A stretch of DNA of 64,000 bases from JAIROC01 sp031553535. GTDB lineage: Bacteria; Bacteroidota; Bacteroidia; Bacteroidales; WCHB1-69. The position numbers and the translations under genes were made by a program. Every line of letters begins with the position of its first letter. The stretch's first letter is position 1. The DNA is taken from positions 15,191 through 79,190 of the forward strand of contig JAVBLM010000017.1 of assembly GCA_031553535.1 (NCBI GenBank), in the 5' to 3' direction. Positions 36,101-45,081 of the stretch are shown in pieces. The notes beneath the pieces are model-generated. The model saw only the letters and a list, made by a program, of their open reading frames with translations, made no database searches and had not been told where the DNA came from.

Positions 36101-39100
36101 CCAAATTATGGGAGGGAACCAATCGTTTTTAGGTCCAGATACTATAAGCGAAGTAGGACATTCAGGAAACGGATATGTACGGATAAGAACCATATCCCTC
36201 TTCGGTGATTGTCCGGATTATGCCGCAGGAACCTATTCCATAGATATGCCTGATACGATAATGGTATCCCCTGCAGCATTTCCGGTAGTAGCAACCATAC
36301 GCAATGCAGGTGTACTGGATATAGATTCGGCGATAGTGTCATATAGTGTTAACGGTTCTGTTCCCGTATCTAAAAAATGGTATTCTAATCCTGCCCTGCC
36401 GTGGGATTTCAATCATCAGGATACGGTAGGTTATTACGCTCCCAAGCTAAACGGCTATGATACGCTGGTAGTATGGGTGAGCTTACCCAATGGAGAGATA
36501 GACACCATAACCTGGGACGATACCCTGACAAAAGTCATCTACGGCACTGCCGACATGTTCATCGCATTTGTTAATCCCCCTGCCGACACGGTATTTGCAA
36601 CAGGCCCTTATGAGATAAAGGCAAGGGTATCCACCTTATCGGGAACGCCTGTCACTCAGGTGCCTTTACATCTTGCCTATACACATGAAGGAGTAACTAC
36701 CCATGATATATTATCCATGAACCTGGACGCAGCGGATAATTTATGGAAAACGATCATACCTCAAAAACGTTTTGGTACGGATGTGGCCTATTCCATTAAC
36801 CTGACGGATCTTTTAGGAAATAATATACTGTCGTCGGATAGCTATTTTATTAAAAAGGTTTGCAGTGGTGGTAGAACCTGTGATACCAATTCGGTAGCAT
36901 TGAAGTCTGTTAATTCTCCCGGAAACAGCGGGGAACCGGCGGCAATCCCTGTTCCGGTGCATGTGACCATCCTTAATAAAGGAATAGCCGATCTGGATTC
37001 CTGTTTCCTGAACTGGAGTTTAAATGGGGTGGTACAACCCGGAACAACGGTATATAAAGGGAAGCTGCTGGATGATTTTACCGACACAATTACCATCGGA
37101 TACTATATTGCTGTGGCCGGCAAGCGGGATACTGTGGCAGCATGGGTAAGCATGCCCAACGGGCATCAGGATTCCACTACGAAGGATGATACATTAAGGG
37201 TTTCTCCTCTGGGATGCGCTTCTGTTCTTGCCGGAACATACCGGATAGGTCAGGGCGGGGCCTTTGCAAGCTTGGATGATGCCTTAACTTCAATACGTAA
37301 TTGCGGGGTGAACGACCATATTACCTTAGAGTTGAAAGGGACAGATACAACGAATGTAAATTTAAGTAATATGTCGGATTATATGCGGGGTTATACCTTA
37401 ACGATAACCTCGTACGACCATGATGCCGATAGCGCTGTTATTTATGTTAAGTCCGGTACAGGAATAACATTCAATAATACAAGTAATATCGTATTTAACA
37501 ATATTACTATAGATGGAAGAAACAGCAACGCACATGTTGTGAGTTTTACAGCAAAGGCAGATAATATAGTATTTAATCATTGTAAGATTCTGGGTAGCCC
37601 TACTACAACAAGCGGTTATTATTGCTTTTATAAAACATCAGGTACGGGTATATTGAATAAATTGACAGTGAAAAACTGTATTGTTGACGGGGGGCATACC
37701 GGAATATATTTCTATGTAGGCAGTGGAGACCGTGCAGGAATCACCAACATCTATATAGACAGCAATAAGTTTATAAATCAATATCACACAGGAGTATATT
37801 GTTATTATGTATACCCCACTAGTATTTCTTATAATAGCATTGCTCCCCGTTCGGCCGGCCAGGGAACCACATGGTACGGCATTAATGTCTATGAAGGGCG
37901 CAGCCTGTCAAGCGGCAGTAAGATTGTAGGGAACAGGATACATTCGGATAATCCGGGAATAAGCAGTACCCTGTATGGAATGCGGACATATTATGTAGAC
38001 AGTATGCTGGTGACAAATAATGAAATATATTTGCATTCATCGGCAAGTACGACGTATGGGCTTTATATAGATTATCCCAAGGGAGTTGATTATTTACATA
38101 ACAGTATATTGCTCACAGGTACGGGTGGTTCTACATTTATAGCGGTTTATTGGTATACATACGAAAATACATCCTGGGATGCGACGATGAAGAATAATAT
38201 TTTTATTGCCAATGGACCGAACGCAGCATACGCAATGTATTTAATTGCAAGTCCTGCGTCCTATGCTGCCAATCACAGGATAGATTACAATAATTATTAT
38301 TCCTCGGGAACCAATATGGGTTATGCCGGTACGGCACGTACAGACTTGGCAGCTTGGCGATCGGCAGTTACCACCGATATTCATTCGGTAAATATATTGC
38401 CGGAGTTTACAGATGTAAGCAGCAGCCTGATATTGGATAATTATACTTCCGTATTTTGTCCGCGGCTTCCGGGATGTACCGATGATTTACTCAAGGCTCC
38501 AAGGAGGTCGACTACTTCAATGGGGGCTTATACGATGCCGATTTCGAGTTTTGACTTGATGAATTTAGCTGTTACCAACGTACCGGCTACCGTGGTAAAA
38601 GGCCAAACCGTTACAGTAAAAGTGAATGTTATTGGTTTGGGTGATACGCTTATCCGGAATGCAACTTTTGGATGGTCTCTCAATGGCGTTACACAAACAC
38701 CACCGCCCACCCATACTTTCGCACCAGTCTTAAATACGTTTCAAACGGCAGAAATAACCATAGGTACTTTCGCCGCACAGGATACGGTAACAGATATTGT
38801 AGTTTGGATAGATCAGGTTAACGGCAAAAAGGATGATAACAGATACAACGATACAGCAAATTTCACACTTGTTAGAGTTCCTATGATAGAATTCATGGCT
38901 CCTTTTGTAGAGGATACTATTTTTCAGTTATCATTTGGTGTAAATGCGAGAATAAATAACGGTACGGGTGCGCCTGTTTCTATTCCTAAACTGTATATAC
39001 AGACAACAGTAAATGGAAACTATCAATTATACGATAGTATTACCATGGTACGAAGCGGATCCGTCTGGTCGGCAACTGTTCCATCGCAATATTACGGCAG

Positions 39101-41738
39101 TAAAGTTGTTTATTCATTAACCGTATCCGATAATGTAGGAAATACCGAAACAATAACGGATTCTACCTATATAAAATTCAGTGGGAAGGTCACCAGCGGT
39201 GATATGACAGTACCGCAAACAGGAAGTAACAGTTATAGCATATGTGGAACCGTTTATCCTAATTTAGGACCTGCATCCGGAACCAGTGGGGGATATTCAA
39301 ACAGTTGTAATGGATATTCGGTTATATATCCTGCATTTCCGGGTGTTCTGCTCCAGGTTTCGGGCAGTTTTGCAACAGAATCGTGTTGTGATTATGTACA
39401 GATATACGATGGGGTAGGAATTGGAGGAACAATGTTAGGAGAATACCGGGGGACGGGAACGATTCCTACCTTAACGTCAACAACCGGACCTATTACGATT
39501 AGATTTTATTCCGATGGGTCTGTTAATACAGCTAGTAATGCTAATTACACCGGCTTTGTTATCCAGGTCAATTGTTACGGGAGCACGCTGTATCCTGATA
39601 ATCAGTTAGCTGTTTTTAATGTGGTTTCCCCTGTAAATAGCCTTGAGGAATTGTGTGAACCCGATAATGCTCCTGTAAAAATTGCTGTATCTAATCTGGG
39701 CGAAAATGATTACAATTTCGCTGCAAACCCCATAGAATTAGGAGCAAGGATTATCAACCCACTTGGACATGATACTGTTTACATAAGGAGAATAGCCGGC
39801 GGGACTTTAGTGTCCGGCAAAACGGATACAATGGAGATTGTACCGGCCATACCTGTTATGTATGCAGGATATTATGATATTAAAGCCTGGGTAAGTAGTC
39901 CGATAGACTATATTGTTTATGATGATACCATTCATTATACATACCTGTCCGGAAAAGTAGGGTTACCTGTAGACGAAGATTTTAGCGGAAGCAATCTACC
40001 TTCCCAGTTTGTACCCAAACTTCTTGTGGGGACAAATACTTGGACGCCTTATCAGCCCGATACCAATGTTTCCCCTGTTAAACCACAATTTGGTGCAGGA
40101 ATGCTCCGTTTTGCAGGAACTGTCGGAACGATGGCTATATTAAGTACCCGTCAATTGGATATGCATGGAGCAGTCAATCCGAAGTTAGAGTTCTGGTATT
40201 TTCATGATACGGCCGTCTCCGTCAGGGATGAGTCTTATACGGATGTTAAGATTGTTGCCGATGGTGTTTCCTCAACGGTATTATCCGTTTCTAAAAAAGG
40301 CAGCACATATGGCTGGACACAATATACGGTGAATTTAAGTTCCTATGCAACCGCCCAATGTGTATTGATAGAATTTGTATCCACGAATGATAATAAATCG
40401 GGATTGCAATCCGAACAATATATCGACCGTATTATTATCACCTCCGACCAGGATCTGGCAATATCGGAAATCTTTATAACACCGGAAATAACCGCTTGTG
40501 ATTTGAAGAATAAAGACGTATATGTTATTATTCGTGCGCCCATGGCCCAGGCGATTGATTTTTTACGTTACCCGACAGGCCTGACTGTAGATATTCCGGG
40601 TTATACAACTGTTAATTACCCTCTTCGGGGTATACTGAAAGGTAATAATTGGGATACGATTCTGATCGCTTCCAATATCAATCTGGTACCGGGTAAAAGT
40701 AATATAAGAGCATATCTGACTGTTCCTGTTGATAATAATCGTTTGAATGACACGGTAAGCCTTCCATTGGATATCAGTCCTTCGATTTCGGTAACGACAC
40801 AACCCATATCAGGAGGAACTACGAGTTGCCTGGCAAAGGGTGGACAGATTCAACAGGAAGTGAAGGTAAAGAATACGGGCAATGTAGAAATTTCCGGAAT
40901 AGAATTACTGCTGAATGTAATAACTTCTTCCCAACAAACCCTTACTAAATCAGTAGGGAGTTTGAATCCGGGAGATTCTGCTATTATCCTCTTCGATGTC
41001 TATACCGTTCCTGCCGATGCACAATACCAAGTACAGGTTGTAGGATATATGAGTTGCGATTCCGCTTTGGTAAACAGCAGCACTTCTGTCTCGGAATGTG
41101 TAGATATCCACGATCTTGCTATAACACAACTCCTAAGCCCTGACCCTCTGGACGGGGGAATCGATCAGGTGGGTTTAACCAAGGAAATAGAAGTTTCCTT
41201 AACAAATACAAGCGATATGACAAACTATCAACATATAGATATTACTACATTGATCGAGAATGAGAATGGTCAGGTACTGGCCAGGCATGAAGATATTATC
41301 CCTGTGATTAATGCCTTGGAAAGTAATAAGTCGTTTAAATTCATAGACAAGTACACCGTTCCTAACGAAGGAGTATATTATGTAAGGGTGTTTATAAGCA
41401 AAGTAGATAATTACCAGGAAAATGATACGATCTTGGTATCACGCAGTACGCAGAACAGATTACAAATAAGAGAAGATAATGTATTTACAATGAGACAGAA
41501 TATTCCAAATCCGACGGATAACAGTACTATAATAAGGTATAGTGTTCCGGAATCAGGAGAGATTATCTTCCGGATCCATAGTATGAATGGTCAAATACTA
41601 TATAATAGAATAATTCATTCGGAATCAGGAGATCAAAGTATCGAAATAAATACATTGGAATTATCATCCGGTATCTATATGTATTCGATGGAATATAAAG
41701 ATCAACGTATAGTAAAACGCATGATTATAAAACGATAA
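33135..41738 (+). CDS. 2867-aa T9SS-secreted modular adhesin-like protein
   Basis: I start it at the ATG at 33135, which opens a signal peptide (MKRVLFLLTVTLLYLQQVQA|QRQ); the frame is open 23 codons upstream. Order of parts: a DFDG...PPGW jelly-roll-like domain (about 20-210); repeated Ig-like modules with 'PADTVYSTGPYEIK' (two copies, about 630-730 and 1130-1230); a glycine-rich domain like that of ALK/LTK-type proteins (about 740-1020, WGAEGG start); a right-handed beta-helix (about 1370-1790); further modules; a CUB-like domain (about 2020-2150); and a type A T9SS sorting domain at the C-terminus (NIPNPTDNS to RMIIKR). It should be displayed on the cell surface. Function and ligand are unknown. 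Confidence 0.85.
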   Translation: MKRVLFLLTVTLLYLQQVQAQRQTWTEDFDGTLPPPGWTVSSTSLSGSWQPNTVYYKPGSSSTNPQSYRGKLPGNPGDSIVLTTPPYDCTTFEYVYLRFSHICKVSPKDTVKILYRIDGMGAWNPLPGGSYYLGTSNYNSARGFYAGSYPEWRADDSTVFPQQSWWRDELFDLSAVAGIARVEFRFIIKHGSVYGTHVSYGWLLDNFQLDAAVHEIYPPTVEFISPYVRDTVYNTGPWEINAKVKTNTSAPIKTPWLKYRATYNGTLVESDSILMTHVRGDSLWRATIKQFIAGTEISYSVTGIDSVWNTSTANSGYIIAIGSGETLVLQDGSTSVGYYPFQHGYGYSRSMALYPAAEMDKKVPGQISTVALRVATAGSAGFPMKIWLATVPANKTTWDATADNLDWAVLTQNATLVYDDVFRFATTGWNDISLTNMFNYNGTDNLVVLFEQNCTGTSCGSWMSTYSQYYYSTTQTERLWYKYSDNAAPTASSTLYRYAYRPDLRIGVIGTTDSVTVAMHSINMSDTAVISPMTMLPVVATIKNKGSLNLASTVVSYSVNSAAPISKNWYITPGLPWDFNYQDTVGYYTPKVNGFDTLVVWVSSPNGQIDVITWDDTLTKVVYSSTDMFAKFVNSPADTVYSTGPYEIKVKISTLSGTPVNQVPLQVACTYEGITTNDILTMALDASDNLWKTSIPQKRAGTDVAYSINLTDILGNNILLSGSYHIKLSCGSSIAGVADFQYTGNMQSVMLSPGKYELECWGAEGGATNGGGAASGISKIAGKGGYSVGTITLTSRTTVYVYVGGQGLSQAISAPGGFNGGGNSGAGAVIACGSGGGASDIRLGVDDLYARVIVAGGGGAAGFQECNGSSGVISGGHGGGTTGGTPIAGSYAARIGQGGTQMAGGAGGAETYGNGNPGSFGLGGNGAASGTSANGAGGGGGWYGGGAGANGSNCAAGGGGGSGYVYTLATASNYPAGCLLPNSHYLADAQIMGGNQSFLGPDTISEVGHSGNGYVRIRTISLFGDCPDYAAGTYSIDMPDTIMVSPAAFPVVATIRNAGVLDIDSAIVSYSVNGSVPVSKKWYSNPALPWDFNHQDTVGYYAPKLNGYDTLVVWVSLPNGEIDTITWDDTLTKVIYGTADMFIAFVNPPADTVFATGPYEIKARVSTLSGTPVTQVPLHLAYTHEGVTTHDILSMNLDAADNLWKTIIPQKRFGTDVAYSINLTDLLGNNILSSDSYFIKKVCSGGRTCDTNSVALKSVNSPGNSGEPAAIPVPVHVTILNKGIADLDSCFLNWSLNGVVQPGTTVYKGKLLDDFTDTITIGYYIAVAGKRDTVAAWVSMPNGHQDSTTKDDTLRVSPLGCASVLAGTYRIGQGGAFASLDDALTSIRNCGVNDHITLELKGTDTTNVNLSNMSDYMRGYTLTITSYDHDADSAVIYVKSGTGITFNNTSNIVFNNITIDGRNSNAHVVSFTAKADNIVFNHCKILGSPTTTSGYYCFYKTSGTGILNKLTVKNCIVDGGHTGIYFYVGSGDRAGITNIYIDSNKFINQYHTGVYCYYVYPTSISYNSIAPRSAGQGTTWYGINVYEGRSLSSGSKIVGNRIHSDNPGISSTLYGMRTYYVDSMLVTNNEIYLHSSASTTYGLYIDYPKGVDYLHNSILLTGTGGSTFIAVYWYTYENTSWDATMKNNIFIANGPNAAYAMYLIASPASYAANHRIDYNNYYSSGTNMGYAGTARTDLAAWRSAVTTDIHSVNILPEFTDVSSSLILDNYTSVFCPRLPGCTDDLLKAPRRSTTSMGAYTMPISSFDLMNLAVTNVPATVVKGQTVTVKVNVIGLGDTLIRNATFGWSLNGVTQTPPPTHTFAPVLNTFQTAEITIGTFAAQDTVTDIVVWIDQVNGKKDDNRYNDTANFTLVRVPMIEFMAPFVEDTIFQLSFGVNARINNGTGAPVSIPKLYIQTTVNGNYQLYDSITMVRSGSVWSATVPSQYYGSKVVYSLTVSDNVGNTETITDSTYIKFSGKVTSGDMTVPQTGSNSYSICGTVYPNLGPASGTSGGYSNSCNGYSVIYPAFPGVLLQVSGSFATESCCDYVQIYDGVGIGGTMLGEYRGTGTIPTLTSTTGPITIRFYSDGSVNTASNANYTGFVIQVNCYGSTLYPDNQLAVFNVVSPVNSLEELCEPDNAPVKIAVSNLGENDYNFAANPIELGARIINPLGHDTVYIRRIAGGTLVSGKTDTMEIVPAIPVMYAGYYDIKAWVSSPIDYIVYDDTIHYTYLSGKVGLPVDEDFSGSNLPSQFVPKLLVGTNTWTPYQPDTNVSPVKPQFGAGMLRFAGTVGTMAILSTRQLDMHGAVNPKLEFWYFHDTAVSVRDESYTDVKIVADGVSSTVLSVSKKGSTYGWTQYTVNLSSYATAQCVLIEFVSTNDNKSGLQSEQYIDRIIITSDQDLAISEIFITPEITACDLKNKDVYVIIRAPMAQAIDFLRYPTGLTVDIPGYTTVNYPLRGILKGNNWDTILIASNINLVPGKSNIRAYLTVPVDNNRLNDTVSLPLDISPSISVTTQPISGGTTSCLAKGGQIQQEVKVKNTGNVEISGIELLLNVITSSQQTLTKSVGSLNPGDSAIILFDVYTVPADAQYQVQVVGYMSCDSALVNSSTSVSECVDIHDLAITQLLSPDPLDGGIDQVGLTKEIEVSLTNTSDMTNYQHIDITTLIENENGQVLARHEDIIPVINALESNKSFKFIDKYTVPNEGVYYVRVFISKVDNYQENDTILVSRSTQNRLQIREDNVFTMRQNIPNPTDNSTIIRYSVPESGEIIFRIHSMNGQILYNRIIHSESGDQSIEINTLELSSGIYMYSMEYKDQRIVKRMIIKR

Positions 41739-41758
41739 ATAAAAATCTTTTTCATTAT

Positions 41759-41788
41759 GGCTACCCCTCCCCGGGGTGGCCTTTTTTT
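41759..41788 (+). terminator. Intrinsic terminator of the giant adhesin gene
   Basis: A 9-bp stem (GGCTACCCC at 41759-41767 with 41773-41781, one G-U pair) is followed by seven T. It is 20 bp after the stop. The 220 bp beyond it hold nothing recognisable. Confidence 0.9.
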
Positions 41789-42005
41789 CTTTAAATCTGA
41801 TGTTGATTGGAACGCAATTGTTAGGGTTAATCTTGTCTCTGCAAAAACTTTATTAACGCTGATAAATAAGATTTAAGTTATGAGTAAATGATATTCATTC
41901 ACATCAGAAATCCTCCATTTTAGGATAAGTGTTAGAGTAAGTAAATAATCGAAAATTGATAGATTTTAGGCCAAATTCGCAGCAATTGTCAAATTACGTA
42001 GAAAC

Positions 42006-42039
42006 AAAAAAAGCTAACAATCTTCCGATTATTAGCTTT
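42006..42039 (-). terminator. Intrinsic terminator of tRNA-Lys
   Basis: A 13-bp stem with one mismatch (42010-42022 with 42027-42039) and a 4-nt loop. Read on the minus strand it is followed by seven T. It lies 8 bp downstream of the tRNA 3' end. Confidence 0.85.
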
Positions 42040-42046
42040 CTTCCAG

Positions 42047-42119
42047 TGTTCCAGCTGGGATTCGAACCCAGGACCCCATCCTTAAAAGGGATGTGCTCTA
42101 CCTGCTGAGCTACTGAAAC
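42047..42119 (-). tRNA. tRNA-Lys (UUU)
   Basis: A 73-nt cloverleaf on the minus strand. The acceptor GTTTCAG pairs with CTGGAAC, followed by discriminator A. The D arm is GCTC...GAGC, the anticodon arm CATCC-CTTTTAA-GGATG has anticodon TTT, and the T arm CTGGG-TTCGAAT-CCCAG is perfect. The 3' CCA is not encoded. A consensus promoter and a terminator flank it, so it is a single-tRNA transcript. Confidence 0.97.
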
Positions 42120-42137
42120 TCCATTAATTTCGAGTTG

Positions 42138-42167
42138 CAAAGGTACGATAATTTTCAATATAAACAA
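42138..42167 (-). promoter_or_regulatory. Promoter of tRNA-Lys
   Basis: On the minus strand, TTG (complement of 42165-42167) and TACCTTTG (complement of 42138-42145) are separated by 19 bp, a full Bacteroidota consensus. The start should lie about 10 nt before the tRNA. Confidence 0.75.
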
Positions 42168-42215
42168 CTTTTTTATCCAAAAAAAGAAAAATACACTGTA
42201 ATTTATTTATAATCA

Positions 42216-43130
42216 TTATCTTATTTTATACCTGGGATGATACGATAAAATAGCATCTTCCAAATATTGACGGTCAATATGGGTATATATCTCTGTTGTA
42301 GTAATGGATTCGTGTCCCAGCATCATTTGTATTGCTCTCAAATCAGCGCCTCCCTCTAACAGATGAGTAGCAAAACTATGTCGAAATGTATGAGGGCTGA
42401 TTGTTTTTTGAATACCTGCTTTTTCTGCAGCCTGTTTAATCATTGAAAAAACATATACTCTTGTTAATTGCTTCCCTCTTCTATTCAAAAAAACATAATC
42501 TTCATGCCCTTTTTGAATATGTAAATGAACACGAATATCCTTTATATATAAATTGATCAACTTAATTGCATAACGACCAATAGGAACAATACGTTGTTTA
42601 TTCCCTTTTCCATGTACAAAAATGATATTATCTTTAAACCGGAGATTTGATAATTTCAAATTCACTAATTCGGAAACACGCAATCCACAAGAATATAATG
42701 TCTCAATAATTGCCTTATCCCTGAAATGTTCCGGCTTTGAAACATCCATTGTATTTTCAATCTCCTCAATTTCCTCAAAACTGAGTACCTGTGGTAATTT
42801 TCGCACTCTTCTGGGCGACTCTACCAACTCCAATGGATTATAGCTTATTAGGTCTTCATATAATAAATATTTATAAAAAGATTTTATCCCCGATAAACAA
42901 CGCGCTTGTGAATTTTCACTCATCTGTTTTTCTTCATTCAAATAATTCACAAATTTCTGAATGTTTTCCATTTTTAACTCGACAGGATCAGGTATTTGAA
43001 CAAAATCTTTCTGCAAGTATTCCTGAAGTAATTCCACATCATGCAAATAGGCAAATAATGTATTATTGGATAGGGACTTGTCTACCAATAAAAAATTCTT
43101 AAACCCGAGAAGTGCATCTTCCCAATTCAT
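42216..43130 (-). CDS. xerD: Site-specific tyrosine recombinase XerD
   Basis: A 304-aa tyrosine recombinase that resolves chromosome dimers at dif with XerC. An N-terminal SAM-like core-binding domain (about 1-100) is followed by the catalytic domain with R151, K175, H247, R250, H273 and nucleophile Y282 (HTFRHSFATHLLEGGADLRA and LGHESITTTEIYTH). Length and C-terminus are typical of XerD rather than of integrases of mobile elements. Its start is 4 bp after the stop of the OmpA/PorE-like gene, so they may be co-transcribed. It sits next to tRNA-Lys but does not look like an integrase for that site. Confidence 0.9.
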   Translation of the reverse strand: MNWEDALLGFKNFLLVDKSLSNNTLFAYLHDVELLQEYLQKDFVQIPDPVELKMENIQKFVNYLNEEKQMSENSQARCLSGIKSFYKYLLYEDLISYNPLELVESPRRVRKLPQVLSFEEIEEIENTMDVSKPEHFRDKAIIETLYSCGLRVSELVNLKLSNLRFKDNIIFVHGKGNKQRIVPIGRYAIKLINLYIKDIRVHLHIQKGHEDYVFLNRRGKQLTRVYVFSMIKQAAEKAGIQKTISPHTFRHSFATHLLEGGADLRAIQMMLGHESITTTEIYTHIDRQYLEDAILSYHPRYKIR

Positions 43131-43133
43131 TGT

Positions 43134-45071
43134 TTAGAATCCGATAATTGTAAATTCCGTACGTCTGTTTAAAGCCCGTCCTTCCGGAGTATCGTTGGTT
43201 GAAATAGGCTTGTCAAAACCATATCCGGCGTGAGTCATTCTGTTTGAATCTATTCCTTTGCTTACCAAATAATCAAATACGGCTTTTGCCCTGTTTTTGG
43301 ATAAAGTGGCATTGTGCTCTTTACTTCCAATATTATCTGTGTGTCCACTGATCTCCACTTTCATTTGAGGATTTTGTTTCATAAGGGTAACCAAACGATT
43401 TAGTTCCACTTCCGATTCAGGTTTCAATTCCGATTTATCCGTATCAAAGAATACATTTTTCAATACAATACTTTCCCCCAATTCTATCCGCTTCAATGCA
43501 ATATCCTTTTCGTAAGGAACCATCTTTGAATACTCTCCATCTATTTCAAAATTCTCGGAATAAAATAGATAGTGTTCTTTTGTAGCATTTAAAGCGTAAT
43601 GACTGTTTGTAGGGATACAAACCAGAAATTCTCCTGTCATAGGGTCGGAAGAAGAAGTAACAACTACTTTATTTGTCTTCAAGTCAATTACTTCAAATAA
43701 TGCCTCTAAGGGTTTTTCATCCTTACTATCAAAAATTCTCCCTTTAAAATAAGTAACCGGTAAAGGTCGCCGGGATTCAGGCAATTCAAACCAATAGAGA
43801 TCCAATCCTCCGAATCCACCTTTTTTATTGGAAGAAAAAAAGGCTTTATCTCCTTTTGCATTTACTATTAAATTAAATTCATTAGCAATTGTATTCATAG
43901 GATAGCCCATATTTATCGGCTCGCCCCATGTTCCATCTTCCTGTAAGATACTGTAAAATATATCTTCTCCACCCATACCCCGATGTCCGGTTGAGGCAAA
44001 ATAAAGTGTAACCCCATCAGGATGGAAAAAAGGAGAAATTTCATCTTTCATCGTATTGATCGGAGCACCTAAATTAACAGGTTCACTAAAAACACCTTCT
44101 TCCAGCATGGTTGTTTTCCATATGTCAATATTTCCCAATCCTCCGGGACGATTACTCGCATATAAAATAGTTTTCCCATCTGCTGAAAAAGTAGGTTGAG
44201 ATTCCCAATAACGTGTATTAACAGGCTTTCCAAAGTTTTGAGGTTTAGACCATACTTCTCCTATTCTTTTCGACCAATATAAATCACAACTCCCCATACC
44301 ATCTTCTCTATCACAACCTGTAAAAATAAGATACTTTCCATCAGGAGAAATACATTGCGCTCCTTCATTATAAGAAGTATTAATCGGCCGCCCTAAAGGC
44401 CTACGTTTTGCCCACTCACCATCAACTTTTTTACTCACATAAAAATCCTCCTCTTCCTTGCAATTCGGACATTTGGTCCGACTATCGGCAGGACGACGGA
44501 CTGTAAAAATCAACTCCGATTCATCTGCTGTTAAAGTAGGCAGGTATTCCGACCAAGAAGAATTAATATTCTTTCCCATATTTTGAGGACTAATCGACAA
44601 TGAATCCGCCATCATTTTTGCTCTCCATAAACAAAGTTCATAGCTACTATAAACTCCTTGGGTCTTATTCCCATCCGGACGTTTAATAAAAAAAGTTTCA
44701 AAATATATGACTGCCTGAGCAGGATCTCCACAATTCATAAATTCATATCCTGCGGAAAGATATATTTTAGCAGGATGATCGGCATCTATTTCAAGCGCTT
44801 TTTTATAATATAAACAAGATTGTTCACAATCTCTCGAAAGAGAATACCCTTCGGCAATCAAAATGTAAGCATCTACAAAAGAAGGATCTTCCTTTATAGC
44901 AAGCTTAGCATATGTTATAGCTTCTGTAAAGTTACGATTGGAAAGTTCTTTATATGCTTTCTTAAATTCTTTAATTGCTTTTTTATTTGTCGAAGTAGAA
45001 ACCGTTTGAGTATAACAATGATTTACAAATAAACAAAAAATCAAACTTAAGAAAACATACCATCTTTTCAT
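43134..45071 (-). CDS. PorE-like TPR/PD40/CRD/OmpA protein
   Basis: I start it at the ATG at 45071 (645 aa), giving a signal peptide (MKRWYVFLSLIFCLFVNHCYT|QTV). Four parts follow: a TPR region (about 25-105), a PD40/WD40-like beta-propeller (about 170-420, blades with LIFTGCDREDGMGSCDLYWS-type motifs), a carboxypeptidase-regulatory-like domain (about 440-520) and a C-terminal OmpA peptidoglycan-binding domain (about 535-645, VEISGHTDNIGSKEHN and NRRTEFTIIGF). This is the same order as PorE of the Porphyromonas T9SS, which links the motor to peptidoglycan. It has no lipobox that I trust, whereas PorE is a lipoprotein, and paralogues with this architecture exist. It lies 10 bp after a secreted protease gene. 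Confidence 0.72.
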   Translation of the reverse strand: MKRWYVFLSLIFCLFVNHCYTQTVSTSTNKKAIKEFKKAYKELSNRNFTEAITYAKLAIKEDPSFVDAYILIAEGYSLSRDCEQSCLYYKKALEIDADHPAKIYLSAGYEFMNCGDPAQAVIYFETFFIKRPDGNKTQGVYSSYELCLWRAKMMADSLSISPQNMGKNINSSWSEYLPTLTADESELIFTVRRPADSRTKCPNCKEEEDFYVSKKVDGEWAKRRPLGRPINTSYNEGAQCISPDGKYLIFTGCDREDGMGSCDLYWSKRIGEVWSKPQNFGKPVNTRYWESQPTFSADGKTILYASNRPGGLGNIDIWKTTMLEEGVFSEPVNLGAPINTMKDEISPFFHPDGVTLYFASTGHRGMGGEDIFYSILQEDGTWGEPINMGYPMNTIANEFNLIVNAKGDKAFFSSNKKGGFGGLDLYWFELPESRRPLPVTYFKGRIFDSKDEKPLEALFEVIDLKTNKVVVTSSSDPMTGEFLVCIPTNSHYALNATKEHYLFYSENFEIDGEYSKMVPYEKDIALKRIELGESIVLKNVFFDTDKSELKPESEVELNRLVTLMKQNPQMKVEISGHTDNIGSKEHNATLSKNRAKAVFDYLVSKGIDSNRMTHAGYGFDKPISTNDTPEGRALNRRTEFTIIGF

Positions 45072-45081
45072 TTTTCTTTTT

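Noticed and set aside
42047..43130. tRNA-Lys plus tyrosine recombinase as an integrated genomic island
   Set aside because: The recombinase has the length, motifs and C-terminus of housekeeping XerD. I see no attachment-site duplication of the tRNA 3' end and no island genes.
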